Shown here: positions 7,820 to 16,096 of the stretch, one piece after another | Layout: each line of letters begins with the position of its first letter | Position numbering within the stretch: the first letter of the stretch is position 1 | NCBI GenBank assembly: GCA_021813765.1 | Contig: JAKAJM010000018.1 | Span: 1-39,126, forward strand | Source: Nitrospirota bacterium | GTDB lineage: Bacteria; Nitrospirota; Thermodesulfovibrionia; Thermodesulfovibrionales; JdFR-88 | Direction: 5' to 3' | DNA: 39,126 bases | The notes under the pieces: generated by a model | The model's database searches: none | The model's input: the letters and a program-made list of their open reading frames with translations, nothing else | Told to the model about the DNA's origin: nothing | Translations under genes and position numbers: made by a program

Positions 7820-8196
7820 AACCTGAAGGGGGTAAGCGCTTTGCCTTTTTCACCGTCTTGTTTCTGGCATACATCCTCTTTTTTCCCGCCCCGTCCGGCG
7901 CGCATGCCTTTCCTGACCATTCGGAACCGGAGGTGGGAGGGACGGTGGCCGGCAGTATCGGGAGCGTGCGCATCTGGTTTGACAGCGACCTTGAGCCCCT
8001 TTTTTCGAAGATCGTTGTCAAAAATTCCGGGGGGCAGCAGGTAGACAAGGGGGACAGCCACGTGGACCCCTCGAAGGATTCATTGCTCATCGTAAGCGTG
8101 CCCCCGCTGCCTCCTGGCACTTATCACGTATATTGGAGCGTGGTTGCCAGGGACACGCACAGGACAGAGGGGGATTTCACCTTTACTGTCAAGTGA
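7816..8196 (+). CDS. copC: CopC-domain periplasmic copper-binding protein
   Basis: A 126-aa protein from TTG 7816, overlapping the previous stop (TTGA). GGAGG at 7799-7803 serves as ribosome site. Residues 1-29 are a signal peptide ending SGA; cleavage leaves H30 as the first residue, the amino-terminal His ligand of CopC proteins. The second half has the CopC ending HVYWSVVARDTHRTEGDFTFTV with D113-x-H115, the Asp and His ligands of the Cu(II) site. It binds copper in the periplasm and probably passes it to the CopD-type membrane protein encoded next. An alternative GTG start at 7783 would place extra charged residues before the signal peptide and is less likely. Confidence 0.88.
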   Translation: MKPEGGKRFAFFTVLFLAYILFFPAPSGAHAFPDHSEPEVGGTVAGSIGSVRIWFDSDLEPLFSKIVVKNSGGQQVDKGDSHVDPSKDSLLIVSVPPLPPGTYHVYWSVVARDTHRTEGDFTFTVK

Positions 8197-8263
8197 ACTC
8201 GGGCTGGGAAAACGGAATTTACCCGGGAGATCCTTTAAAAACCTTTCATAGGGGACCTTTATC

Positions 8264-9355
8264 ATTGTAGACGTTATTTCCAAGTGGGTCGAACTTGTAT
8301 CGCTGGTCTATCTGACCGGGACGGTCCTTTTCCGCCTCTGGGCGCTGGAATACGCCCGCACCCGTGCCTGCCCGCTCCCACGCGGACAGTCCTGGGACAT
8401 TTTCAGTTTGTGGGAGCCGTTTGGTCCGACTGTAGGCCTGATGGCAGCAGCGGCATCCGTGAACCTGCTGGATCAGATAGCCAAAATAGCAGGGACGTCT
8501 TTTTTCCAGGCCGCGGGCCTGATCCCCCAGGTCATCACAAGGACCCATTTCGGGCGTGTATGGCTTATAAGGATGTCGTTGATCGCTCTTCTGGCCATCG
8601 TGTTTGTGTTGTCAGGGAAAAAGGTGTCCGGGGAAAAACGGCTGGAAGGCCGTCCGGCGCTTTTTCTGATACTTGGCATTCTCCTGCTGATATCGTTCAC
8701 CGAAAGCGCCAGCGGGCATCCGGCCGACAAGGGCGATTTCACATTCCGGGAAATAAACGACTGGTTTCACCTTATGGGAGCGGAGGCCTGGGGCGGCGGA
8801 CTGCGCGCGCTTTCCGCCCTGGTGCTTCCCAGGATCATAATAAAAAACCCTGATAACGCGCCGGAATCCGATGCCAACCAGGTAATGGTTGCGGGCATCG
8901 CCCGGGGGTTTTCGGTCATGGCAGGCTTTGGAGTGGCCGTCATGGCTATCACAGGCGCGGCCAATTACGGGCTCTATGTGCGCGGGGCAAGGGCGCTCAT
9001 CAAGACGCCATACGGCCTCACCGTCGCAGCAAAGATCGTGCTATTTTGCATTATTCTTGCCCTGGGCGCATTCAACAGATACGTAAGCGTCCCGGAGCTG
9101 GAGCAGTGGGCTGGATGCCCTTCGAAAAAACAGGGGTTCACCGGCCGGGCGGCGGCCCGTTTCTTCCATCCGTTCGTAAAGGGCCTTGCCGGCCACAGGA
9201 TGGCGGTCCTTTTCAAAAGACTTGTCAGGGCCGAGGTCTTCCTGGTGATAGTCATCCTCTTTTGCGCGGCCCTACTCACTCACGAAATGCCGGCCAGCCA
9301 TTATATGCACATGAAGCAGGGCCGGGGCGCGATGCAGAACATGGATGGCATGTAA
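8264..9355 (+). CDS. copD: CopD-domain copper-transport membrane protein, non-standard start
   Basis: About 363 aa with roughly eight membrane segments and the CopD signature region (NDWFHLMGAEAWGGGLRALS). The C-terminus is Met/His-rich (HYMHMKQGRGAMQNMDGM), consistent with Cu(I) binding. The frame opens after TAG 8249 and has no ATG, GTG or TTG until TTG 8408, which would delete the first helix (WVELVSLVYLTGTVLFRLWA). ATC 8261 and ATT 8264 lie 6 and 9 nt after AGGGG (8250-8254), so I place the start there; a base error is the alternative. CopD proteins import or pass copper across the inner membrane with CopC. No P-type ATPase is nearby. Confidence 0.85.
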   Translation: MVDVISKWVELVSLVYLTGTVLFRLWALEYARTRACPLPRGQSWDIFSLWEPFGPTVGLMAAAASVNLLDQIAKIAGTSFFQAAGLIPQVITRTHFGRVWLIRMSLIALLAIVFVLSGKKVSGEKRLEGRPALFLILGILLLISFTESASGHPADKGDFTFREINDWFHLMGAEAWGGGLRALSALVLPRIIIKNPDNAPESDANQVMVAGIARGFSVMAGFGVAVMAITGAANYGLYVRGARALIKTPYGLTVAAKIVLFCIILALGAFNRYVSVPELEQWAGCPSKKQGFTGRAAARFFHPFVKGLAGHRMAVLFKRLVRAEVFLVIVILFCAALLTHEMPASHYMHMKQGRGAMQNMDGM

Positions 9356-9434
9356 GGGCAAAAGCCAAAAAAAGAAAATGTCCTTTTTTTGCCTGCATGA
9401 TTTAAAATAGATCACAGGACAGCGGAAGGTGGCA

Positions 9435-10025
9435 ATGGAGCACGGAGAGAGACAGCAGGCAGCTACACCCCGAAAAAAGACGACCCGGAGAATTCTCATC
9501 TCCGTCATGGTCGTCATTTTGATACCGGCGGGATATCTGCTTTTCGTATTCGGCAACGGCAATTTTCATGCGATAACGCCCGGCGAGGCGTACAGGTGCG
9601 CCCAGCCCGATTACGGCCAGCTTGAACACTACCTGGAAACATACGGCATAAAAAGCGTCATAAACCTGCGCGGCAGAAACGCAGGGGACAAGTGGTATCA
9701 GGACGAGGTACGGTTTTGCGCGCAACATGGCATCAACCATTATGATGTGGCCATATCCGCCACATCAGAACCCACGGCCCGGCAGATGAACGAGCTCCTG
9801 ATGATAATAAAAACCGCGCCGCGGCCCGTCCTTATACACTGCAAGTCCGGCGCTGACAGGTCGGGGCTGGTCGCCGCCATGTGGAAGATGGCCGTGGACG
9901 GACAAACCAGGGCCCAGGCCGACAGGCAGCTTTCCATCCGGTTCGGACACATCCCCATCGCAGGCACAATAGCGATGGACGACGCCTTCCTTTCCTGGAA
10001 ACCTCAAAAACAAATAAACAAGTAA
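9435..10025 (+). CDS. Membrane-anchored dual-specificity protein phosphatase
   Basis: A 196-aa protein with a basic N-terminus, one transmembrane helix (about 22-42) and a tyrosine/dual-specificity phosphatase domain. The P-loop is C136-x5-R142 (HCKSGADRSG) and D104 is a candidate general acid. YRCAQPDYGQLEHYL and GIKSVINLRGR are typical of this bacterial family. The single N-terminal helix with positive residues before it predicts a periplasmic catalytic domain. Start chosen at ATG 9435 (GGAAGG 5 nt upstream) rather than GTG 9429. The substrate is unknown; it lies 79 bp after copD with no clear terminator between. Confidence 0.82.
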   Translation: MEHGERQQAATPRKKTTRRILISVMVVILIPAGYLLFVFGNGNFHAITPGEAYRCAQPDYGQLEHYLETYGIKSVINLRGRNAGDKWYQDEVRFCAQHGINHYDVAISATSEPTARQMNELLMIIKTAPRPVLIHCKSGADRSGLVAAMWKMAVDGQTRAQADRQLSIRFGHIPIAGTIAMDDAFLSWKPQKQINK

Positions 10026-10140
10026 CTTACCCGCAAAAAAAAGCGGACGGGCCCTGCCTCAACCTGAAAAGTACCCGTCTGTATTTTCACGGAAAAAAAC
10101 GTCCAGACAAAGAACAAAAAACCAAAAACTAAAAAATTAT

Positions 10141-10168
10141 TTGCATGGCGGCCTTGCAGAGATATAAT
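10141..10168 (+). promoter_or_regulatory. Promoter with predicted leaderless start
   Basis: TTGCAT (10141-10146), 16-nt spacer, perfect TATAAT (10163-10168). Only 7 nt separate the -10 from ATG 10176, so the transcript should start at or next to the ATG. No Shine-Dalgarno is present. Confidence 0.65.
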
Positions 10169-10175
10169 TTATACC

Positions 10176-10814
10176 ATGAAGAGGACGCCGCTTGTAATAG
10201 CCGCTTTTGCGGTCCTTCTGGTTGCCTCCTGCACCAGGCCGGTGATAAAGGAGAGCCTGCTTGAGGAAGGCACAAGGGATGTGTCCCTGTCCGCGCTTTC
10301 TGCAAACCAGGACCTGTACAAGGGAAAACTCTTCATACTTGGCGGCATTATAGCCAACACCACAATAACTGATGAAGGATCGGTCATAGAGGCCCTTTAC
10401 GTGCCGGTGGACGATAAAGGCTACCTTGAGGATACCCCCGGGCGCGGAAGATACCTTGCCATCTGGCCAAAAGAAAGCGGCATCCTGGACCCGATGATGT
10501 ACAGACGAAACAGGCAGATAACGGTGGCCGGGACATTTGAGGGCTTAAGGAAGGGGAAACTGGACAAAACGACCTACTACTACCCGGTTTTTGACGCGGT
10601 GCAGATATTCCTCTGGAGCGAGGCGCCGGCATACCCTGCCTATTATTACTCACCGTACTACTACGGGCCCTACTATCCTTATTACCCATACTATAATTAT
10701 CCTTACCCCTACTATTATCCTTACTTTGGCTTCGGTTTAGGGTTCGGCTTCGAAGAGCACGAGGAGCGCGAATTCCAGGCGCCATCCCCATCAAGACCGT
10801 TCATAAGGCAATAG
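10176..10814 (+). CDS. Slp-family outer-membrane lipoprotein with Tyr/Pro-rich tail
   Basis: A 212-aa lipoprotein (lipobox VASC, Cys19). The body resembles the Slp family: SALSANQDLYKGKLFILGGII, GRYLAIWPKESGILDP and RQITVAGTFEGLRKGKLDKTTYYYPV. Residues about 150-180 are almost entirely Tyr and Pro with a few Ala, Ser, Gly and Asn, followed by FGFGLGFGF and a charged end. Slp lipoproteins are induced by starvation or acid in enterics; the role here is unknown. The Tyr-rich tail is not part of the typical Slp domain and looks like an added low-complexity segment. It has its own promoter and is probably monocistronic. Confidence 0.8.
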   Translation: MKRTPLVIAAFAVLLVASCTRPVIKESLLEEGTRDVSLSALSANQDLYKGKLFILGGIIANTTITDEGSVIEALYVPVDDKGYLEDTPGRGRYLAIWPKESGILDPMMYRRNRQITVAGTFEGLRKGKLDKTTYYYPVFDAVQIFLWSEAPAYPAYYYSPYYYGPYYPYYPYYNYPYPYYYPYFGFGLGFGFEEHEEREFQAPSPSRPFIRQ

Positions 10815-10891
10815 GTCAAAAAAAGAAAAAAACACATCGGAATCACCCCCTTCAAACAAAAAAATCCTTTGAAAAACCAAGGAGGCCCTCT

Positions 10892-11731
10892 ATGGACAAA
10901 AAATTACCCCTGCCGGGACTAAGCAGGCGGGGCTTTCTTTCCTCCGGCCTGGTCCTCGCCGCTGCCTCCGTCCTGCGCCTGCCAGGCGCCGTGGCGGAAG
11001 CGTCTTCAGATACCCCCCCGGACTTCACATATGACGGAAGCTCAAACCCCTTTCCAATCCCATGGCTGGACAAGAACGGCAGCCACAACCAGCCCGCTGG
11101 CCCCGGCAATGAGCCTTCACTTATCTATCATTTCAAGGGGAAGGTGGCTCGCTGCAGCGATTTCAACGGCATGGGCACGGACAACAGGGGCAACCACCTG
11201 GCCTTCGGCAGCCCGACTACGGACAACGCCGTCATGCAAGGCGAGTACTTTACGGGGCGCGAGGTCCACAGGGGGGCTTTCGCACACCTGTGAGTCACCC
11301 TCTTTAAGGGGCAGTTGGCCCCGGCTAACCAGGTGCATGATTTCCATCCTCCGGTGGGCGTCTGCGGCCTCTACTGGGTGGTCCCCGTTCCGAAGGGCGG
11401 GCTAAAATTCGGCGATGACGGCAAAACGGCCATCCTGGAGTTGAAAGGGGTCAGGATAATAGACCAGCCCACATGGCCAAAATTCAAGGCAAAAGCCACG
11501 CCCGCAAGGATGGACATAAAAATAGTATGGAAGGCCACCGGCGAAAAGGTCCATTACAACGACCCTCAAAAACAGTTCCGCCTGGACGGATACAAGGCGG
11601 TGGCGCATCTTGAGGCGGCCGTTGAGGTTCCGGAAATGGGTTTTTCATGGAAGTCGGGCCCTCTGGAGCCGGCAAAGTCAAAGTTCGCTATCATCGGCGA
11701 AGAGGCAAACGGGAAATATTACACCCCCTAA
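10892..11731 (+). pseudogene. Tat-exported protein of unknown function with one in-frame UGA
   Basis: AGGAGG precedes ATG 10892. A twin-arginine signal (SRRGFL, residues 11-16, then a hydrophobic run ending VAEA) shows export of a folded protein. The frame is broken once, by TGA at 11291-11293, after AHL; it then continues without any stop to TAA 11729, reading VTLFKGQLAPANQVHDFH and ending NGKYYTP. Total length would be 279 aa with the UGA read as an amino acid. The sequence on both sides looks like one continuous protein. A GC stem-loop sits 14 nt after the UGA. It may be a fresh nonsense mutation, a sequence error, or recoding. No family recognised. Confidence 0.6.
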
Positions 11732-11739
11732 TGCAGCTG

Positions 11740-14700
11740 TCAGGCACTGTCTGAAGGAGCGCCGGGGATTTTTTTCTCCGCTTCCCCATACCCCGGGCGC
11801 GCCGGTTTTTTCGAGCGGTCCACGGCCAGCAGCATATACATGGCCGGCACCACAAAGAGAGTGAACAGGGTGCCTATTGAAATGCCGGTCATTATTACAA
11901 GGCCCATATTGAAGCGGCCGGCCGCGCCCGCTCCAGTGGCCGTCACCAGCGGCAAAACGCCCAGCACCATTGCCGCCGTGGTCATCAGTATCGGCCTCAG
12001 ACGTATGGCAGCAGCCGTTTCCACGGCTTCCCGCTTGCTCTTTCCCTCGCCCTGCAGGTCGTTTGCGAACTGGACTATCAGTATGCCGTGCTTGCTGATG
12101 AGGCCGATAAGAGTGACCAGTCCGACCTCGGTGAAGATGTTAAGGCTCGCGCCGCCAACCCCCAGGAATATGAATACCATTGCGCCGCAGATGGACATGG
12201 GTACGCTTATGAGAACTATTAGCGGGTCCCTGAAACTTTCAAAAAGCGCGGCAAGGGCAAGAAATATAATTATCAATGCGAAAAAGAACGTGACTATCAA
12301 CGCCTTCGATTCATGCATGTACTGTCTGGACTGCCCCGCGTAGTCTATGCTGTACCCGGACGTCAGAATGCCGCTTGCAAGCTTGCTGAGCCCGGAGAGG
12401 GCCTGCCCCAGGGTAACTCCCGCCACTGGCACCGCTGAAATGGTGGCGGAATTGAGCTGCTGGAAATGGTTGAGAGATTCCGGCACGACGGAAGTCTTCA
12501 GGCTGGCGACTGTCGAGACCGGGATAGGAACGCCGCCCGCGGTATTTATGTAATAGCTCTCCAGGTCGTTTGCATTGAGCCTGTCGCGCCTCATCACCTG
12601 GGGAATGACCTTGTAGGAACGTCCGGCAAGGCTGAAATAGTTCACATACCCGCCGCCCAGCATGGAGCCTAGCGCCCCGCCTATGTCGTTCATGGTAAGG
12701 CCCAGCTGTGCGGCCTTGTCCCGCTCGAACTCGATCGTGCTCTGGGGCTTGTCTATCTTAAGGTCGCTGTCCACGTACGCGAACATGCCGCTTGCCCTCG
12801 CCCTCCGGACAAGCTCCTGGGAAACGCGGTTAAGCCTGGAGAACGGCTCGGTCGTGCCGACCACGAACTGCACGGGCAGGCCCTGCCCGCCACCGGGCAG
12901 CGGCGGGGGCTGAAACACGGCGCATTCAAGCCCTGTTATACCGGCAAGCTTTTCCTGCAGGCTTGGCTGAAGTTGCGCCGTCGTGGTCTTGCGTTTGTCC
13001 CATGGCTTCAGTACCATTCCGGCGATGCCGGAGTTCAATCCGTTTATGCCGTCCAACTGGAATACATGGGCAGTTTCCGGATAGCCGGCCATGATCTTGT
13101 ATATCTGCCTTGTGTATAGCATGGTCTGCTCCAGAGTGGCATCCGGCGCCCCAGTTGCCATCGCGATGACCACTCCCTGGTCCTCTTGGGGGGCAAGCTC
13201 CCTTTTTGAACCAGTGTACAGGAAGTAGTTGCTTAAAAGGACCGCCGCGGCGAAAACCATAGTAACGGGCAGATAAGTCAGGGAACCGTGCAGGAGACGC
13301 TGATAGCCGGTCCGGAGGCGGCCGAACTGTCTGTCCACAAAATCCATGAACCGGCGTCCCCCGCTGGCATAGGGCTTTAAAAACCGCGAACACATCACGG
13401 GCGAAAGCGTCAGCGCTATGACCGCCGAAACCGCCACTGTCCCGGCCAGGGTAAAGGCAAATTCCGTAAAAAGCGCTCCCGTGAGGCCACCCATGAAGCC
13501 TATCGGCACATAGACCGCAACAAGCACAACCGAAATGGCTATTATCGGATTTGCAAGCTCCCTGGCACCCCTGTAGGCGGCATCAATTGGGGTCATGCCG
13601 TCTTCGATGTGGCGGTGCACGTTTTCCACCACAATTATCGCATCGTCCACAACAAGCCCTATTGCCAGCACCAGTGCAAGCAGCGTCAGCAGGTTTATGG
13701 TATAGCCCAGCACCAGCATGATGAAAAAAGCCCCTATCAGGGAAAGCGGCATGGCCACAGTGGGGATAATAACGGACCTTGGCGAGCCAAGGGAGAAAAA
13801 TATCACCATCGTAACTATCAGGAGTGCCTCGGCAATAGTTGTTATCACCTCCCTTATGGAGCTGTTGACGTACTCGGTGGCATCATAAACGATGCGCCCG
13901 CTCAGGCCCTCCGGCAGCTGCCGCCGTATGGACGGGAACACCTTGTGGATTTCGCTGATGACGGACAAAAGATTCGCTGTTGGCGCAACCTTGATGCCGA
14001 TATAGACCGCGCTCTTGCCGTCAAAGAACACGGACGTGTCATAATTTTCCGCACCCAGCGTGACGTTGGCCACGTCCTTCAGACGGATGATGGCGCCATT
14101 TTGCGCTTTGATCACCAGGTCCCTGAACTCGTCAACGGTGTGCAGGCCGGTGGCCGCCGTAAGGTCCACGGTCACCATCTGTCCCTTGGTCCGGCCGACT
14201 GCTGAAATGAAATCGTTGTCGGCCAGTGCCTGGTTTACGTCCGCTCCGGTTATACCATAGGCGGCCATTTTTCTTGGGTCCAGCCATGCGCGCAGGGCAA
14301 ACCGCTGCTCGCCCAGTATCTCCGCGGTCTGCACGCCTTCTATGGTCTGCAGCCTGGGCTGCACCACCCGTATAAGGTAATCCGTTATCTTGTTTGTGGG
14401 CAGCACCTTGCTGTAAAAGCCTATGTACATGGAATCCACCGTCTCGCCCGTGGCAACGGTGATGACCGGGGTCTGGGCATCCTTTGGAAGCTGGTCGAGC
14501 ACCGCGTTCACCTTGGAGCTGATGTCAGTGAGGGCCCTGCCCGCATCGTAGTTCAGGCGCAGGTTTGCCTGGATGACGCTTTGTCCAAGGGTGCTTGTGG
14601 AGGTCATGTAATCGATGCCTCTTGCCTGCGCGATGGAGCTTTCAAGGGGGGTAGTGATAAAACCCGCCACCAGCGCAGGGTCGGCCCCGTAATATGTAGT

Positions 14701-14844
14701 GGAAACCGTCACGACGGAGCTCTGTATCTCCGGATATTCACGTATCTTGAGGAGCCCAAGCGAGCGCAGGCCCATCACAAGGATGAGCAGGCTTACAACC
14801 GTGGCCAGCACCGGCCGCCTTATGAAAATGTCAGTGAACCGCAT
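11740..14844 (-). CDS. RND (HAE1-type) efflux pump inner-membrane subunit
   Basis: 1034 aa, full length for AcrB/MexB-type proton antiporters. The N-terminus is typical (MRFTDIFIRRPVLATVVSLL, then GLLKIREYPEIQ). The TM4 Asp pair (D400, D401 in GLVVDDAIIVVENV) that carries protons is intact, and the MGGLTGALFTEFAFTLAGTV and late GLISKHGILIVQFAN motifs are present. It resembles MdtB/MexI-like exporters of small organic compounds, so HAE1 rather than heavy-metal (CzcA) type. It is third in a minus-strand operon after the outer-membrane factor and adaptor, 37 bp from the adaptor. Its 3' end is 8 bp from the convergent Tat-protein gene. Confidence 0.93.
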   Translation of the reverse strand: MRFTDIFIRRPVLATVVSLLILVMGLRSLGLLKIREYPEIQSSVVTVSTTYYGADPALVAGFITTPLESSIAQARGIDYMTSTSTLGQSVIQANLRLNYDAGRALTDISSKVNAVLDQLPKDAQTPVITVATGETVDSMYIGFYSKVLPTNKITDYLIRVVQPRLQTIEGVQTAEILGEQRFALRAWLDPRKMAAYGITGADVNQALADNDFISAVGRTKGQMVTVDLTAATGLHTVDEFRDLVIKAQNGAIIRLKDVANVTLGAENYDTSVFFDGKSAVYIGIKVAPTANLLSVISEIHKVFPSIRRQLPEGLSGRIVYDATEYVNSSIREVITTIAEALLIVTMVIFFSLGSPRSVIIPTVAMPLSLIGAFFIMLVLGYTINLLTLLALVLAIGLVVDDAIIVVENVHRHIEDGMTPIDAAYRGARELANPIIAISVVLVAVYVPIGFMGGLTGALFTEFAFTLAGTVAVSAVIALTLSPVMCSRFLKPYASGGRRFMDFVDRQFGRLRTGYQRLLHGSLTYLPVTMVFAAAVLLSNYFLYTGSKRELAPQEDQGVVIAMATGAPDATLEQTMLYTRQIYKIMAGYPETAHVFQLDGINGLNSGIAGMVLKPWDKRKTTTAQLQPSLQEKLAGITGLECAVFQPPPLPGGGQGLPVQFVVGTTEPFSRLNRVSQELVRRARASGMFAYVDSDLKIDKPQSTIEFERDKAAQLGLTMNDIGGALGSMLGGGYVNYFSLAGRSYKVIPQVMRRDRLNANDLESYYINTAGGVPIPVSTVASLKTSVVPESLNHFQQLNSATISAVPVAGVTLGQALSGLSKLASGILTSGYSIDYAGQSRQYMHESKALIVTFFFALIIIFLALAALFESFRDPLIVLISVPMSICGAMVFIFLGVGGASLNIFTEVGLVTLIGLISKHGILIVQFANDLQGEGKSKREAVETAAAIRLRPILMTTAAMVLGVLPLVTATGAGAAGRFNMGLVIMTGISIGTLFTLFVVPAMYMLLAVDRSKKPARPGYGEAEKKIPGAPSDSA

Positions 14845-14881
14845 CCGGACTTTTTCTTTTTTCTTTTTTTCCCCGCCCGGC

Positions 14882-16096
14882 CTATGTGTTTCCGGGCCTT
14901 GGTGCGGGATTGTTGCTTGGCTGTATGCTGTTGTTTATGATCACGCGGGTCCCGTTCCTGAGCTTGAGCTGGCCGCTTGTCACCACCACCTCGCCTTCTT
15001 TTAAGCCGGAAACTATTGCCACCTGGTCGCCTCTTGTGCCCCCGGTAGTCACGAAGGTCTGCCTTACGATCTGCACCGGCTTGCCTTCCGGCCCTTTCGG
15101 GCCTTTCTCCACCACAAAGACGGTCTTCCCGTACGGGTTGAAGGTCACCGCAGTCTGAGGGAGCGTCAGGTAGCGCTGTGGCGCGCCTGCCTGTATTTCC
15201 ACTACCACGTACATGCCGGGCAGAAGCCTGTGCCCGGGATTGCGGAACGTGGCCTCGACCTCTACGTTCCTGGTGGAAGATTCCACCTCGGGATTTATGG
15301 ACGTTATCACACCATGGAACTCGCGGCCGGGATAGACATCGGTGCGGGCGATGACCTTCCGCCCTATCCCGATGCGGGAAAAATCCTGCTGAGGCAGATA
15401 GAAATCCGCATACAGCAGGCCAAGGGCCTGCAGGGAGACAATTTTGCTGCCCGGGTTGATATACTGACCGGGGTTGATGGTGCTTATGCCCAGCTGGCCG
15501 GCAAAGGGAGCCTGTATGGTCTTTTCTTCCACTATCGCGCGCTGCTGGGCGGCCTGGGCCCGTTTGCTCTTCAGGTCGGCGGCATCAGCGTCCAGCGTGG
15601 CTTTGCTTACCGCCTGCGCTTCAAAAAACTGTTTTTTGTCCCGCTCGTAGACGGTGCGGGCCAACCGGGCAGCCGCCTCAAGTGAATGAAGGAGCGCTAT
15701 GTCCGGGGCCGCGTCCAACTGCACCAGCAACTGATTTTTCCTGCATACCTCGCCTGACCTGAAATACACATGGCGCACCATGCCTGAGATCTCGCTGGTC
15801 ACGTCCACACCGTGCACGGCCCGCAGGCTTCCAACCGCCTTTATCTGCGGCTGCCAGTACATATACCCGACCGTTATGGCGCTGACCGCCACAGGCGGGG
15901 GCCGGAACGAAGCCATGGATTTCTTTTCAATATAAGACTTGTACGCGTGATAGGCAAATATCCCCCCAAACAGCAAGCCTACCGCAGCAAGCATGGCGGC
16001 CGTCCGCTTTATCAATGGCCCGCCCCGGGAAACCTGGGGTTCCCGCCTTTTTTTTTCTTCCATGTTTTCACCGCCTAGCCCGTTCATATCGCTCAT
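14882..16096 (-). CDS. RND efflux membrane-fusion (adaptor) protein
   Basis: 404 aa. A charged N-terminus, one inner-membrane anchor (AAMLAAVGLLFGGIFAYHAY), then the lipoyl, alpha-hairpin and beta-barrel order of AcrA/MexA-type adaptors: AVGSLRAVHGVDVTSEISG, a coiled-coil hairpin around the DAAPD...DKKQFFEAQ region, APFAGQLGISTINPGQYI, and the barrel with PGREFHGVITSINPEVE. The start is ATG 16096, overlapping the stop of the outer-membrane factor (ATGA); the frame extends further upstream but only inside that gene. It links pump and outer-membrane channel across the periplasm. Confidence 0.92.
   Translation of the reverse strand: MSDMNGLGGENMEEKKRREPQVSRGGPLIKRTAAMLAAVGLLFGGIFAYHAYKSYIEKKSMASFRPPPVAVSAITVGYMYWQPQIKAVGSLRAVHGVDVTSEISGMVRHVYFRSGEVCRKNQLLVQLDAAPDIALLHSLEAAARLARTVYERDKKQFFEAQAVSKATLDADAADLKSKRAQAAQQRAIVEEKTIQAPFAGQLGISTINPGQYINPGSKIVSLQALGLLYADFYLPQQDFSRIGIGRKVIARTDVYPGREFHGVITSINPEVESSTRNVEVEATFRNPGHRLLPGMYVVVEIQAGAPQRYLTLPQTAVTFNPYGKTVFVVEKGPKGPEGKPVQIVRQTFVTTGGTRGDQVAIVSGLKEGEVVVTSGQLKLRNGTRVIINNSIQPSNNPAPRPGNT

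Noticed and set aside
9356-9420. A-rich then T-rich sequence after copD as a terminator
   Set aside because: Only A-T pairs hold the stem, so it is too weak to call.
10892-11293. The Tat protein as two separate genes
   Set aside because: Both parts are in the same frame, the second has no Shine-Dalgarno, and its sequence continues the first without a break.
13609-14205. A 198-codon plus-strand frame with many His and Gln, suggestive of metal binding
   Set aside because: It lies opposite the RND pump gene, whose motifs are complete; the composition is a by-product of the other strand.
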